This document shows, in pieces, positions 7,757 to 15,239 of a DNA stretch of 43,875 nucleotides. The DNA lies in NCBI GenBank assembly GCA_031269165.1, contig JAISZQ010000101.1:1-43875 (forward strand). Reading direction: 5' to 3'. Origin of the DNA: Spirochaetaceae bacterium (GTDB taxonomy: Bacteria; Spirochaetota; Spirochaetia; Treponematales; Breznakiellaceae). A program made the translations under genes and the position numbers. The notes beneath the pieces are model-generated. The model saw only the letters and a program-made list of their open reading frames with translations. It did no database searches and was not told the DNA's origin. Positions within the stretch are counted from its first letter, which is position 1. The number at the start of each line of letters is the position of its first letter.

Positions 7757-7915
7757 CTCGTGTTTTGGAACAGGTTCGACTATTCTGTTGAATCAGTTGG
7801 GGGGAAGTCTCCCCCCTGCCTCCAGCCCGTACAAACCCCTTAATCCATTACGGGTTTGTACGGTCTTACGGCACCCCTCTCAGCGGGGGACTCCCCCGCA
7901 ACGCCCCCTTATCAC
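7757..7915. repeat. Dispersed repeat with GTACAAACCC stem
   Basis: This gap begins with GTTTTGGAACAGG, a half-site of the window-wide palindrome family. It then carries an element whose reverse complement recurs at 37340-37465. Its core is a perfect 12-bp stem CCGTACAAACCC (7827-7838) and GGGTTTGTACGG (7852-7863), flanked by GGGGGGAAGTCTCCCCCC and an AGCGGGGGACTCCCCCGC palindrome. Small open frames through it (with QLGGSLPPAS) are products of the repeat, not genes. Confidence 0.75.
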
Positions 7916-7950
7916 GGTGACGACTGAATAGTTACCCACTTTCTCTCCTT

Positions 7951-9201
7951 CTAAAGAGAGTATACCAGATCCCCCCGGTCTTTGTCCACAAAGAAACGTA
8001 CCGTGCGCAACGTTTTGACAAAGGAGGCCACCGTCTCCGCCCCAAACACCGTGGAACTCCGCTCGAAGGGACAATCCTCGTCAAGCACATGGAGACCGGT
8101 TTCAAAGTCCACCCGTTCCGGCACGTCGATGATGACCGTTGCGCCGTATTGGGCGGAAATTTCCGCTTCGGCCTCCGCACGGCATTGCAGATCCTCCCGA
8201 TTCTCCCAATGGTGGTGTTTGGCCTCGTCAAAAGGCACTTCGCCCACACAGGTCCAGATCTTCCCGTCCCGCAACCCCCGTGCCGCGTCGAACAGGGCCT
8301 CGGATGAAGACGCACCCTTTCCCCGCCCCGCCGTCCTTCTCTTACGCAAAAGATCGAAAAGCCCGTTGTCGTCCAAATTATACAACTCCTCAGGCGACAA
8401 AAGCGCGTCGTGTAACGCGGAATGGAGCGTCTTCTTCATCACGGCGGTCGCGGCCCGCACCCCCTTATGCCAGTACACCGATCGGTACATCAAATATTTG
8501 GAAAAAAGCACCGATTCCACGCTCGAAATCGCCTTGGAATCGATGTCGACGCCGCGTTCCCGGCTTGGATGGAGGCGCGAAAGAATAAAATCCACGTCTT
8601 GAGTGCCGTAGGTAACCCCGGCAAAACGCGCGTCCCGGTTGAGATAGTCGAGTTTGTCAGGATCGAGGCAGCCGGAGAGCAGTTTCCGGTAAAAAAGCAC
8701 CTCCTTGTCGTCCGTTGCGCGCCCCGTATCGAGAATCGCCGCCGCCACCGCAGGATCGGCTCCGGCCTTCTCCACGAGGGAGGCTGTCGGGTCGGCTTCG
8801 ATGAGCCGCGCCCCCAACTGTTCGTGCCCGGTCAACGCGAGCTCTTTGAGCGAATGGGCGTAAGGAAAATGCCCGATGTCGTGGAGCAGTGCCGCGCAGA
8901 GAAACGAACGAATGCCCTGCGCCGTCACAAACGAGTCGGCCCCCCGCTCGCACAGTCCGGTGATGAGGCGGCGCGCGATATGGTAGACCCCGATCGAGTG
9001 GGCCGCCCGCGTGTGCGTCGCCCCCGGATAGACGAGGCTCGCGGGCCCCAGTTGGGCAATACGGTTGAGACGGCTAAACGCGGGCGTCCGCGTAACCGCC
9101 TCAAGCGCCGGCGTAAAATAAACGTGTCCCCACAGCGCGTCCCGGCACGGCTCGCTAAACCCCTCGAAAAGCGCGCTGTTCACCGATGCCTTTTTCAACA
9201 T
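7951..9201 (-). CDS. HD-superfamily phosphohydrolase
   Basis: A 416-residue cytosolic protein with the HD signature: the first His in THTRAAHSIGVYHIARR, the HD pair in LLHDIGHFPYAHSLKEL, and a distal Asp in LDPDKLDYLNRDARF followed by the family-typical GVTYGTQDVDFIL. This matches the dNTP triphosphohydrolase-like (YdhJ/dGTPase-related) HD proteins that hydrolyse nucleotides or nucleotide phosphates. The exact substrate cannot be read from sequence. I prefer ATG 9201 to the GTG at 9204, because ATG 9201 overlaps the stop of the upstream 69-residue gene as TGATG. The N-terminal core YFTPALEAVTRTPAFSRLNRI is well conserved. Confidence 0.85.
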   Translation of the reverse strand: MLKKASVNSALFEGFSEPCRDALWGHVYFTPALEAVTRTPAFSRLNRIAQLGPASLVYPGATHTRAAHSIGVYHIARRLITGLCERGADSFVTAQGIRSFLCAALLHDIGHFPYAHSLKELALTGHEQLGARLIEADPTASLVEKAGADPAVAAAILDTGRATDDKEVLFYRKLLSGCLDPDKLDYLNRDARFAGVTYGTQDVDFILSRLHPSRERGVDIDSKAISSVESVLFSKYLMYRSVYWHKGVRAATAVMKKTLHSALHDALLSPEELYNLDDNGLFDLLRKRRTAGRGKGASSSEALFDAARGLRDGKIWTCVGEVPFDEAKHHHWENREDLQCRAEAEAEISAQYGATVIIDVPERVDFETGLHVLDEDCPFERSSTVFGAETVASFVKTLRTVRFFVDKDRGDLVYSL

Positions 9202-9410
9202 CACCAGTTAAGATACTTATAGTTCGTAACCACTTCCGGTTCAAGCGACGCAAGGGCTTCTTCATCTGATTTTGAAGCGTCTATCATTAACGTAGACCCC
9301 ATCATCCTTCTATATAGCGCATCCGTTATGTCATTTACCTTATGCTGTCCATACACTTGAGGCACTTTTATCGAAAGCAAGAGAATGACAACGACCGCCG
9401 TTTTGTTCAT
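9201..9410 (-). CDS. Small exported protein coupled to HD hydrolase, unknown
   Basis: A 69-residue protein with a clear signal peptide (MNKTAVVVILLLSIKVPQVYG) and a mature part of about 48 acidic/polar residues (QHKVNDITDALYRRMMGSTL at its start, ending YKYLNW). AAAGGAG precedes ATG 9410 at good spacing, a consensus promoter lies upstream, and its TGA overlaps the ATG of the HD hydrolase. The strength of these signals argues strongly for a real, well-expressed gene. I recognise no family. Pairing a secreted peptide with a cytosolic hydrolase is odd. Confidence 0.75.
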   Translation of the reverse strand: MNKTAVVVILLLSIKVPQVYGQHKVNDITDALYRRMMGSTLMIDASKSDEEALASLEPEVVTNYKYLNW

Positions 9411-9433
9411 TCAGATTTCTCCTTTAGTTACGA

Positions 9434-9467
9434 GATATTGTTCCAAACCTCAGTTCGGAACAATATC
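9434..9467. promoter_or_regulatory. Perfect 11-bp inverted repeat at the transcription start
   Basis: GATATTGTTCC (9434-9444) and GGAACAATATC (9457-9467) are perfect inverted arms with a 12-base spacer. The repeat abuts the -10 box of the minus-strand promoter and covers the expected start site near 9461, the usual place for a repressor operator. It could also fold in the mRNA leader. Confidence 0.6.
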
Positions 9468-9496
9468 ATTATACTTCTTGCTTTTGTTTGTGTCAA
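9468..9496 (-). promoter_or_regulatory. Consensus sigma-70 promoter
   Basis: On the minus strand TTGACA (9491-9496) and TATAAT (9468-9473) are both perfect and separated by exactly 17 bp. It drives the 69-residue peptide gene and the HD hydrolase. Confidence 0.85.
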
Positions 9497-9537
9497 ACAG
9501 CGGTACAAAACGGCAGGTTGAGACAGCCTCGTTTTTT

Positions 9538-9951
9538 CTAAAATCCGGGGATAGGCGCGTCCGCAAAAACCTGTGTTAAAACACGCTCGTCGTAAGCGGC
9601 CGCGCTTCCCGCTCCCTCCCGCTTTGCTTCAGGCCGGAATTCGAGATGTTCGGCAACTATACAAATATGAGATTTTGCTTTTCCCTCCGTGTTGGTCCAG
9701 CGGTCCTGCCTGAGTCTTCCGACAACACGCACGCCCCGGCCTTTGTGTCCGCACATTCTGCTTTTTTCGGCAAGTTTTGTCCACGACTCTACATCAAAAT
9801 AGCTCGTTTCCTTTTCCATGGTTCCTTCTTGTTTGTAGAAACGTTCGGTGGCGATGGAAAAGGTACAAAGCGCGATGCCCTTTGCCGTCATGCGAAAAAG
9901 CGGGTCCCGTACAAGACGGCCCTCGATCAAGATGGAGTTGAGATGATTCAT
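9538..9951 (-). CDS. ssb: Single-stranded DNA-binding protein
   Basis: A 137-residue OB-fold protein of the bacterial SSB family: MNHLNSILIEGRLVRDPLFR, TFSIATERFYKQ, SYFDVESWTKLAE and GRGVRVVGRLRQDRW are the expected core strands. GGGGGA lies before ATG 9951. The C-terminus is short and ends DAPIPGF instead of the classical acidic DDDIPF tip; the DxPIPGF ending keeps the pattern of an acidic residue followed by I-P and a terminal Phe. It may be a secondary, specialised SSB. It is monocistronic, with a GACAGCCTC repeat remnant at 9522-9530 just after its stop. Confidence 0.9.
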   Translation of the reverse strand: MNHLNSILIEGRLVRDPLFRMTAKGIALCTFSIATERFYKQEGTMEKETSYFDVESWTKLAEKSRMCGHKGRGVRVVGRLRQDRWTNTEGKAKSHICIVAEHLEFRPEAKREGAGSAAAYDERVLTQVFADAPIPGF

Positions 9952-10490
9952 AAATCCCCCTAAAAAAATAAAAATTTCTTTTCCTACGGAAAAGACCGGG
10001 CGAAGACGGTTTTTGAGGAAACCAATACGTCAAGAGAAAACGTTGTCTATGGGAGGTTAAAACGTATGCGATAAAACGTCTGGTGCCGTAGATCCGTCTC
10101 CGCCCCGGTACCTATATATATGCGATTGAGTTGCCGTTTTGCTTTAATCGGAGGCCAGAAAATCGTTAAAAAGTTCCTTTTTTTTTCAATTTTTTTCATT
10201 TTTTCAATTTTTTTCAAAAAGTGCCTGTTCCAAAACCTCACGTTTTGGAACAGCCTCAGTTTTTTTCTTCGTATCCACGGATACGACAGGCCGCCCTTGC
10301 CGCATAAGGCTGAGCGCGAACACGGCAACCACGATTCCCCTAAAACCATATGTCTTCTTCAGATCGCCTGTTCGTGTCTGCGCGGGGCCTTTGGCCGGGA
10401 ATATGCTATCTCCTTGAGGCTGCGGGCCAATGGTCGTTGGTTAAAATTCCTGAAATCAAGCCATTTTTTGGCGATTGAACCTAAATGACG
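9952..10490. other. Gene-free region with phased T-tracts
   Basis: No gene is supported. Between 10178 and 10214 there are four T-tracts (9, 7, 6 and 7 bases) separated by CAA or CA, with centres roughly 9-11 bp apart. This is the pattern of intrinsically bent DNA. A perfect palindrome follows at 10225-10253. Confidence 0.6.
10225..10253. repeat. GAGGCTGTTCCAAAAC-family palindrome
   Basis: CTGTTCCAAAAC (10225-10236) pairs perfectly with GTTTTGGAACAG (10242-10253) across a five-base loop CTCAC. CCTCAGTTTTTTT follows. Members of this family recur at 11302, 20120, 20451, 30112, 39357 and 39489. Confidence 0.8.
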
Positions 10491-10680
10491 TTGCCCGCAT
10501 TCGGGAAACGCATTGGCGGTTGAGCGGGAGGAGGGCCGGGAGGAAGGCCGGGAAGAGGGTTGGGAGAAGAGCCGGGAAGAGATCGCGGAAAATGCCCTGA
10601 GAGAAGGGTCGTCTGTGGCGTTTATCCAAAAAATCACCGGGCTTTCGACCGAGACCATCCAAAGCCTCGCAAACCGGTAA
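10420..10680 (+). pseudogene. Rpn/PD-(D/E)XK nuclease-transposase remnant
   Basis: The 3' part of an Rpn-family (recombination-promoting nuclease, formerly transposase_31 type) gene. In one frame one reads NGRWLKFLKSSHFLAIEPK, then a TGA stop at 10486-10488, then the characteristic tail ALAVEREEGREEGREEGWEK followed by VAFIQKITGLSTETIQSL up to TAA 10680. The E-G-R-E-E repeats and the IxKITGLS-IxxL end are hallmarks of the family. The catalytic N-terminal half is missing and the frame is interrupted, so it is dead. Confidence 0.6.
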
Positions 10681-10712
10681 CGTTCATTTTTTGAGAAGAA
10701 CGGATCGGAGGT

Positions 10713-11222
10713 AATCATTGCGAAGGCGCGGCAACATAGTTGCCGTTAGCAATTTGCCGTTGGTGAAACAATCCAGCCGGGGAGGGCATTCACCCTGGAT
10801 TGCTTCGCTCGGCAATGTGCCGCCCGCTCGCAATGACGTGACTCGCTCGCAGTGACGGGGAGAGTTGTCATTGCGAGACGCAAAGCGGCGAAGCAATCCA
10901 GCCGGAGGAGGGCTTCACCCTGGATTGCTTCGCTCCGCTCGCAATGACGCGGCTCGCTCGCAATGACGTGGCCCGCTCGCAGTGACGGGGAGAGTTGTCA
11001 TTGCGAGCCGCGAAGCGGCGAAGCAATCCAGCCGGAGGAGGGCTTCACCTTGGATTGCTTCGCTCCGCTCGCAATGACGTGACTCGCTCGCAGTGACGGG
11101 GAGAGTTGTCATTGCGAGCCGCGAAGCAATCCGGCCGGGGGAGGGCATTCACCCTGGATTGCTTCGCTCCGCTCGCAATGACGTGGCTCGCTCGCAACGA
11201 TGCGGCTTGCTCGCAATGACGG
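10713..11222. repeat. Four-copy array of CATTGCGAG palindromic repeats
   Basis: Four imperfect copies of an inverted-repeat unit follow each other. Each unit runs from GTCATTGCGAG through GCGAAGCAATCC and back through GGATTGCTTCGC to CTCGCAATGAC. Copies begin near 10713, 10867, 10997 and 11108, so spacing is 110-150 bp. Short extra CTCGCAATGAC half-units lie between copies. The same element recurs singly or in pairs at 12577, 14993, 17022, 17146, 18155, 24358 and 37269. Not CRISPR: there are no unique spacers of constant length. Confidence 0.85.
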
Positions 11223-11301
11223 GCGGATTAAATCCTTAAGTTGTTGACAGGGGAAGGCGTGGCAACTTGCCAATGCAAATTGCCGATTCCCCCTTTTGCG
11301 G

Positions 11302-11320
11302 GGTTTTGGAACAGCCTCAC
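11302..11320. repeat. GAGGCTGTTCCAAAAC half-site
   Basis: GGTTTTGGAACAGCCTCAC is a single arm of the palindrome family. With the full palindrome at 10225-10253 it brackets the dead nuclease gene and the CATTGCGAG array. Confidence 0.6.
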
Positions 11321-11363
11321 CTTAAAAAAACGCAAAAAATCGTCAAAAACTGAAAAATTTTTC

Positions 11364-11392
11364 TTGACAAGCGGGAAAAGTCGGTAGATACT
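11364..11392 (+). promoter_or_regulatory. Putative promoter of the beta-glucoside PTS locus
   Basis: TTGACA (11364-11369) and GATACT (11387-11392) are separated by 17 bp. An A-rich tract with TCGTCAAAAAC lies just upstream, and a similar TCGTCAAAAAC tract precedes the promoter at 37528. Transcription would begin at about 11399, immediately before the antiterminator-type sequence. Confidence 0.65.
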
Positions 11393-11401
11393 ATAGAGAG
11401 A

Positions 11402-11433
11402 GGATTGTTACCGGCGCAATACCGGGCATTACC
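11402..11433 (+). promoter_or_regulatory. RAT-like ribonucleic antiterminator site
   Basis: GGATTGTTACCGGCGCAATA, followed by CCGGGCATTACC, closely follows the RAT consensus bound by BglG/LicT proteins (GGATTGTTACTGC...GCAGGCAAAACC). CCGG at 11411 can pair with CCGG at 11422. It lies at the very start of the inferred transcript, 34 bases before the gene for the binding protein, implying autoregulation. A classical overlapping terminator with a U-run is not evident; only an imperfect TACCTG-TTTC-AGGGTA hairpin follows. Confidence 0.7.
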
Positions 11434-11466
11434 TGTTTCAGGGTACGGACAGAATAGGTAGTGGGG

Positions 11467-12321
11467 ATGACGAATATCCATAAATGTAACAACAATATCA
11501 TTTTCGCGGAGGACAAGGGCCAGCAGGTGATTGCGCTGGGCAAGGGACTGGGGTTTAGTCTCAAGCCGGGCGACGAGGTGGACATGAGCCTCGTGGAAAA
11601 GGTCTTTGTGCCGCAGGAGGCCCTTCAGCTTGGCCGCTTTCAGGATATTCTCGCCGACCTGCCCTATGAGCACGTCATTCTGGCCAGCAAGATTGTCGAT
11701 TTGGGACGGGCGCGGCTGGGTCAGGCGCTCAATCAGAGCATTGTCATCGCGCTTGCCGACCACTTAAGTTTCGCCATCAAGCGTCAGCACGACCATCTCG
11801 ATATTCAGATGCCGCTGATTTGGGACATCAAGCATATCTATCCCGCTGAGTTTGCGGTGGGCGAAGAGGCGTTGGGCGTGATTAAGGCGGAGACGGGGAT
11901 CGACTTTCCCCGCGCCGAGGCTGCGGCGATCACGCTCCACTTCATCAACGCGGAATCCGATCTGGCGGATATGCCCAACACGATCAAAATGTCGAACATC
12001 ATCCAGCAGTCGGTGAGGATCATCGAGGCGCACTACAAGACGTCGTTTGACGAGAGTTCCCTCGATTTCAGCGGGCTGATCGCGCTGCTCCGCAACACGG
12101 TGATGCGCTTTATCTATCCCGACCGGGAAAAACAGATCGAAGAAGACACGGTGCTTTACCAGTTGTTGCGAAAACGCTACGCGCACTCGTTTACCTGTGC
12201 CGAAAAGGTGGCCTCTTTTATCGAGCGGGAGTATGACTTTAGGCTTTCAGGGAACGACGTGTCGTTCTTGACCCTCTTCATTGACCGGATTACGGCAGGA
12301 AGCGGTTCCGATAAGGGGTGA
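11467..12321 (+). CDS. licT: BglG/LicT-family transcription antiterminator
   Basis: A 284-residue RNA-binding antiterminator. The N-terminal co-antiterminator domain (about 1-57) shows MTNIHKCNNNIIFAEDKGQQ and ALGKGLGF. PRD1 (about 65-170) holds LADHLSFAIKRQ and the conserved His of YPAEFAVG-type sequence. PRD2 (about 175-280) has ITLHFINAE and FIEREYDFRLSGNDVSFLTLFIDRI. The PRD histidines would be phosphorylated by HPr and the cognate EII, so the protein acts only when the sugar is present. I prefer ATG 11467 to the GTG at 11461, since family members start a few residues before the conserved N-N-N. It is followed after a 700-bp repeat-filled gap by its PTS partner. Confidence 0.9.
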   Translation: MTNIHKCNNNIIFAEDKGQQVIALGKGLGFSLKPGDEVDMSLVEKVFVPQEALQLGRFQDILADLPYEHVILASKIVDLGRARLGQALNQSIVIALADHLSFAIKRQHDHLDIQMPLIWDIKHIYPAEFAVGEEALGVIKAETGIDFPRAEAAAITLHFINAESDLADMPNTIKMSNIIQQSVRIIEAHYKTSFDESSLDFSGLIALLRNTVMRFIYPDREKQIEEDTVLYQLLRKRYAHSFTCAEKVASFIEREYDFRLSGNDVSFLTLFIDRITAGSGSDKG

Positions 12322-12328
12322 ACCCCCA

Positions 12329-12545
12329 GGGGGCCCCGCAGGGGCTTCCCTTGGGCTCGTTGTGATGAGAACGGGCAAGGGTGTCCCCCTACGGGGGAGT
12401 GAACGCGGTGGGCGGCCCGCAGGGGCTTTCCTTGGGCGCGTTGTGATGAGAACGGGTGTCGGCGTCCCCCTACGGGGGAGTGAACGCGGTGGGCGGCCCG
12501 CAGGGGCTTTTCTTAGGCGCGGCGTATTGAGAACGGGTGTCGGGA
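12329..12545. repeat. 81-bp tandem repeat, about 2.6 copies
   Basis: Units beginning CCCGCAGGGGCTT start at 12335, 12416 and 12497, exactly 81 bp apart. Each contains TTGTGATGAGAACGGG, CCCCCTACGGGGGAGTGAAC and GCGGTGGGCGG. The period is a multiple of three, so an open frame with a 27-residue repeat runs through it, but it has no start signal or protein-like character. A related single unit lies at 16953-17021 after the second phosphatase gene. Confidence 0.8.
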
Positions 12546-13020
12546 TTGTCATAGCGGGGCGCGAAGCAAAACGGAGTCGTCATTGCGAGGCGCGAAGCAA
12601 CGAAGCAATCGGACGCGCGTTGCGTGAATGGAAAATGAGAAGGCGGCAACAGAGTTGCTGTGAGCGGCGAAGGCCCACCGGGGTCTTCCGCGGGCTCAAG
12701 GCGTGTTGGGTAAGAGCGCGGGTTTCCCATTAGGGGCGTGCGACGCGCCCAAGGGCCCACCGCAGGTGCGGAAACGGGGGCGTTGCGGGGGTGTCCCCCG
12801 CAGAGGGGGTAGCGTAAGACGCGAAGCGGCTGGAGCGAGGGGGAGACTTCCCCCCACTCCTCCTTCTTTGGCTTGCTCTCCCCCGAAGGGGGGTGCCGAG
12901 GGTCGTTCACGGTGCGATGCGCCCAAGGAAAGGGCCTGAGGCCCCGTAGGGGCATGGTGTTTGGTAATCTACGGACCGGGGAACCGGGACGTAAATATAA
13001 ATTTTTATAGGAGATAGAAA
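12546..13020. repeat. Repeat mosaic upstream of the PTS gene
   Basis: This stretch holds a partial CATTGCGAG unit (12577-12606), a GCGCGTTGCGTGAATGG piece of the TTCCATTCGCGC element (about 12612-12635), and a GTGTCCCCCGCAGAGGGGG / GAGGGGGAGACTTCCCCCC block related to the element at 37340. The short leader just before EIIBCA contains AGGAGATAG, the ribosome-binding site. No separate RAT or promoter was recognised here. Confidence 0.6.
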
Positions 13021-14973
13021 ATGGCAAAGGATTTTGGAAAGACGGCCCAGGGCGTATTGGACGGCGTGGGCGGCAAAGAGAACGTGAGGAGTGTTGTGCA
13101 CTGCGCGACGCGCCTCCGGTTCACGCTGGTTGACAACGCGAGGGCAAACGACGACGCGGTGAAGGGAACTGCGGGCGTGGTGAGTGTGGTCAAGGCGGGC
13201 GGCTTGTACCAGGTGGTCATCGGGAACGATGTGCACGAGGTCTTCGAGGAGCTTGAGAAGCTGGGCCTTCCAACCAGTGGCGGAGGAGAAGGGGGCGGGG
13301 GGGGGGGTCTGCCGGAAAAGCAATCCCTCGGCAATATGCTGATTGGGACGATTTCCGGCGTGTTTACCCCGATTCTTCCGGCAATGATGGGTATGGGTCT
13401 TCTCAAGGGGCTTATCGCCATCTTGCAGATGATCTTTCCCGGCTGGGCGGCTTCCGGCGACACGTCCTACACGGTGCTTTACGCCGCCGCCGATGCGCTC
13501 ATGTACTTCCTGCCTATTCTGATCGCCTATACTTCGGCGCAAAAGTTCAAACTCGACCCGCTTCTCGGTATGACGATTGGCGCGGCGCTGGTTTATCCGA
13601 CTATCGTTGAGCTTTATCCTTTCGGTCCCTGGGGCTTAAACAAATTCTTCGGCGCGGACATTTTGGTCATGATGCGCTACTCAGGCACGGTACTGCCCTC
13701 GATTTTCGCGGTCTACGGCGCGTCCAAGTTGTACCAGTACTTCCGAAAAACAATCCCGTCGGCGGTAAAGAACTTCCTCGCGCCCTTCTTTACGCTGATC
13801 ATAACCGTTCCCTTGATGTTTCTTATCATCGGGCCGGTGTTCGGCGTGGTGGGACTGGGGCTTCAACGCGCCATCGGATCAATCGTCGAACTGCGCTTTA
13901 TCGGACCGATTCTCCTGGGGCTTATCATAGGCGGCTTCTGGCAGGTGCTGGTCGTCTTTGGTCTCCACTGGGCGGTCGTCCCTATAGCAATGCAGGAAAT
14001 GGGAACGCCGAATCCGCTCTGGGGCAATGCCAACGTTTCGGTCATATTCTCCTATACGCAGATTGCGGTTATCGCGCAGCTTGGCGCGGTGCTCGCTATG
14101 GCGGTCAAAATGAAGAATGCCGAACGGAAGTCGGCGGCGGTTTCTGCGGGTATCGCCGGCATATTCGGGATTACCGAGCCAATCATCTACGGCTTTACGC
14201 TGCCCAAGAAGAGGCCGTTCTTTACCGCTTGTTTCTGCGGGGCGGGCGCGGGCGCGCTGGCGGCTTTCGCGGGCAATATCCTCGTGTCTGACGGACGGGG
14301 CATTGCCTCCGGTATGGGCGGCATGGGGCTCTTCGCGTATCCGGCTTACTTGATCCCGAACTTTCCCCAGGCCGGGGCAAACCTGGTTATCGCGCTTGTC
14401 GCGAGTGTGCTTTCGGCCGGGGCAGCCTTTGTCCTTGTCTACCTCACCTACAAACCGGACGAGGCGGAAATGAAGGTGACGGAAGAAGTCGTCATCGACA
14501 CGTCCAAAGTGAACACCGCCAAAGCGAAAAAGATTTTCGCCCCGGTGAAAGGGCGCGTTCTCCCCATCACCCAGTCAGCCGATCCCGCCCACCAGCAGGA
14601 AGCGGTCGGGAAGGGCGTGTGCTTCATGCCGCTGGGCGGAAAGATTTTCGCGCCGTGCGACGGGACGGTCGAGATGGTCTTCGACACAAAGCACGCGATC
14701 AACATCAAGTCCCCCGACGGTGTGGAAGTGTTGATCCACTGCGGCATCGACACGGTGAAGCTGGGCGGCAAGGGCTTTACGACTCACGTGAAAGACGACG
14801 ACCCGGTCAAGGCGGGCCAGTTGATCCTCGAATACAACAAAGACGTGATCGCGCGCTCCGGTTTCAGCCTCGAAACGCAGGTCGTCATCACCAACACAGG
14901 CGACTACAAGGCCATCACCCAAGCGAAAGCCGGGGATTGCAACGTGGGCGATTTGATTCTCTACGTGGAGTAG
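13021..14973 (+). CDS. bglF: PTS beta-glucoside transporter EIIBCA
   Basis: A 650-residue fused PTS permease in the order EIIB (about 1-90), EIIC (about 105-480) and EIIA (about 500-650). EIIB carries the phosphorylated Cys28 in VHCATRLRF. EIIC has about ten membrane segments and the family motif FGITEPIIYGFTLPKKRPF. EIIA has its phosphorylated His573 in VLIHCGIDTVKL plus the flanking GCxxPLxGxIxAPxDG-type stretch. It imports a beta-glucoside and phosphorylates it at C6, and it controls BglG by phosphorylation. The EIIB-EIIC linker is SGGGEGGGGGGLPE, encoded partly by eleven consecutive G bases, an unusual place and sequence for a linker. The next functionally matching gene is the GH1 enzyme at 18557. 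Confidence 0.93.
   Translation: MAKDFGKTAQGVLDGVGGKENVRSVVHCATRLRFTLVDNARANDDAVKGTAGVVSVVKAGGLYQVVIGNDVHEVFEELEKLGLPTSGGGEGGGGGGLPEKQSLGNMLIGTISGVFTPILPAMMGMGLLKGLIAILQMIFPGWAASGDTSYTVLYAAADALMYFLPILIAYTSAQKFKLDPLLGMTIGAALVYPTIVELYPFGPWGLNKFFGADILVMMRYSGTVLPSIFAVYGASKLYQYFRKTIPSAVKNFLAPFFTLIITVPLMFLIIGPVFGVVGLGLQRAIGSIVELRFIGPILLGLIIGGFWQVLVVFGLHWAVVPIAMQEMGTPNPLWGNANVSVIFSYTQIAVIAQLGAVLAMAVKMKNAERKSAAVSAGIAGIFGITEPIIYGFTLPKKRPFFTACFCGAGAGALAAFAGNILVSDGRGIASGMGGMGLFAYPAYLIPNFPQAGANLVIALVASVLSAGAAFVLVYLTYKPDEAEMKVTEEVVIDTSKVNTAKAKKIFAPVKGRVLPITQSADPAHQQEAVGKGVCFMPLGGKIFAPCDGTVEMVFDTKHAINIKSPDGVEVLIHCGIDTVKLGGKGFTTHVKDDDPVKAGQLILEYNKDVIARSGFSLETQVVITNTGDYKAITQAKAGDCNVGDLILYVE
13297..13307. repeat. 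Poly-G tract (11 G) within bglF coding sequence
   Basis: Eleven Gs follow GGGGGC in the EIIB-EIIC linker. A one-base slip would truncate the protein before the membrane domain. Homopolymeric G tracts act as phase-variation switches in treponemes and other bacteria. Confidence 0.85.
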
Positions 14974-14992
14974 ATAAGGGATAAGCGTCCCC

Positions 14993-15128
14993 GTCATTGC
15001 GAGGAGGCGGCGGGTTGCTGACGACGAAGCAATCCAGACGGGGAATGCTTCCGCGCTGGGTTGCTTCGCCCGCTCTAACGAGCGGCTCGCTCGCAATGAC
15101 GGGGCTCGCTCTAACGGGCGGGTCGCGA
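14993..15128. repeat. CATTGCGAG palindromic repeat
   Basis: One full unit from GTCATTGCGAG (14993) to CTCGCAATGAC (about 15090-15100), with CGCTCTAACGAGCGG and CGCTCTAACGGGCGG inserts. It separates bglF from the first phosphatase gene. TATCTGTGGTTATAAGG near 15181 resembles one arm of the AACCACAGAT element. Confidence 0.75.
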
Positions 15129-15239
15129 GGCAAAAGGTATAGAGGTTAAAAAATAACAAAATTGATTTGTGCGGTTTCTGTTATCTGTGGTTATAAGGAG
15201 TTTTTTATGGGGTTTAAATTTATTTTTGGAGGAAGAAAG

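Noticed and set aside
7728..7931. Small gene with QLGGSLPPAS, similar to one on the minus strand at 37268-37534
   Set aside because: The similarity is that of a dispersed nucleotide repeat read in frame, not of conserved protein.
10033..10075. A possible gene start with GGGAGG before ATGCGATAA at about 10070
   Set aside because: The frame stops after two codons; no leader peptide of meaningful length.
10713..11222. CRISPR-like array
   Set aside because: Units are palindromic, of irregular spacing (110-150 bp), with spacers that are themselves repeated, and no cas genes are present.
12281..12733. Open frame with 27-residue repeats after bglG
   Set aside because: It exists only because the 81-bp repeat length is a multiple of three; no start signal, and it runs into other intergenic repeats.
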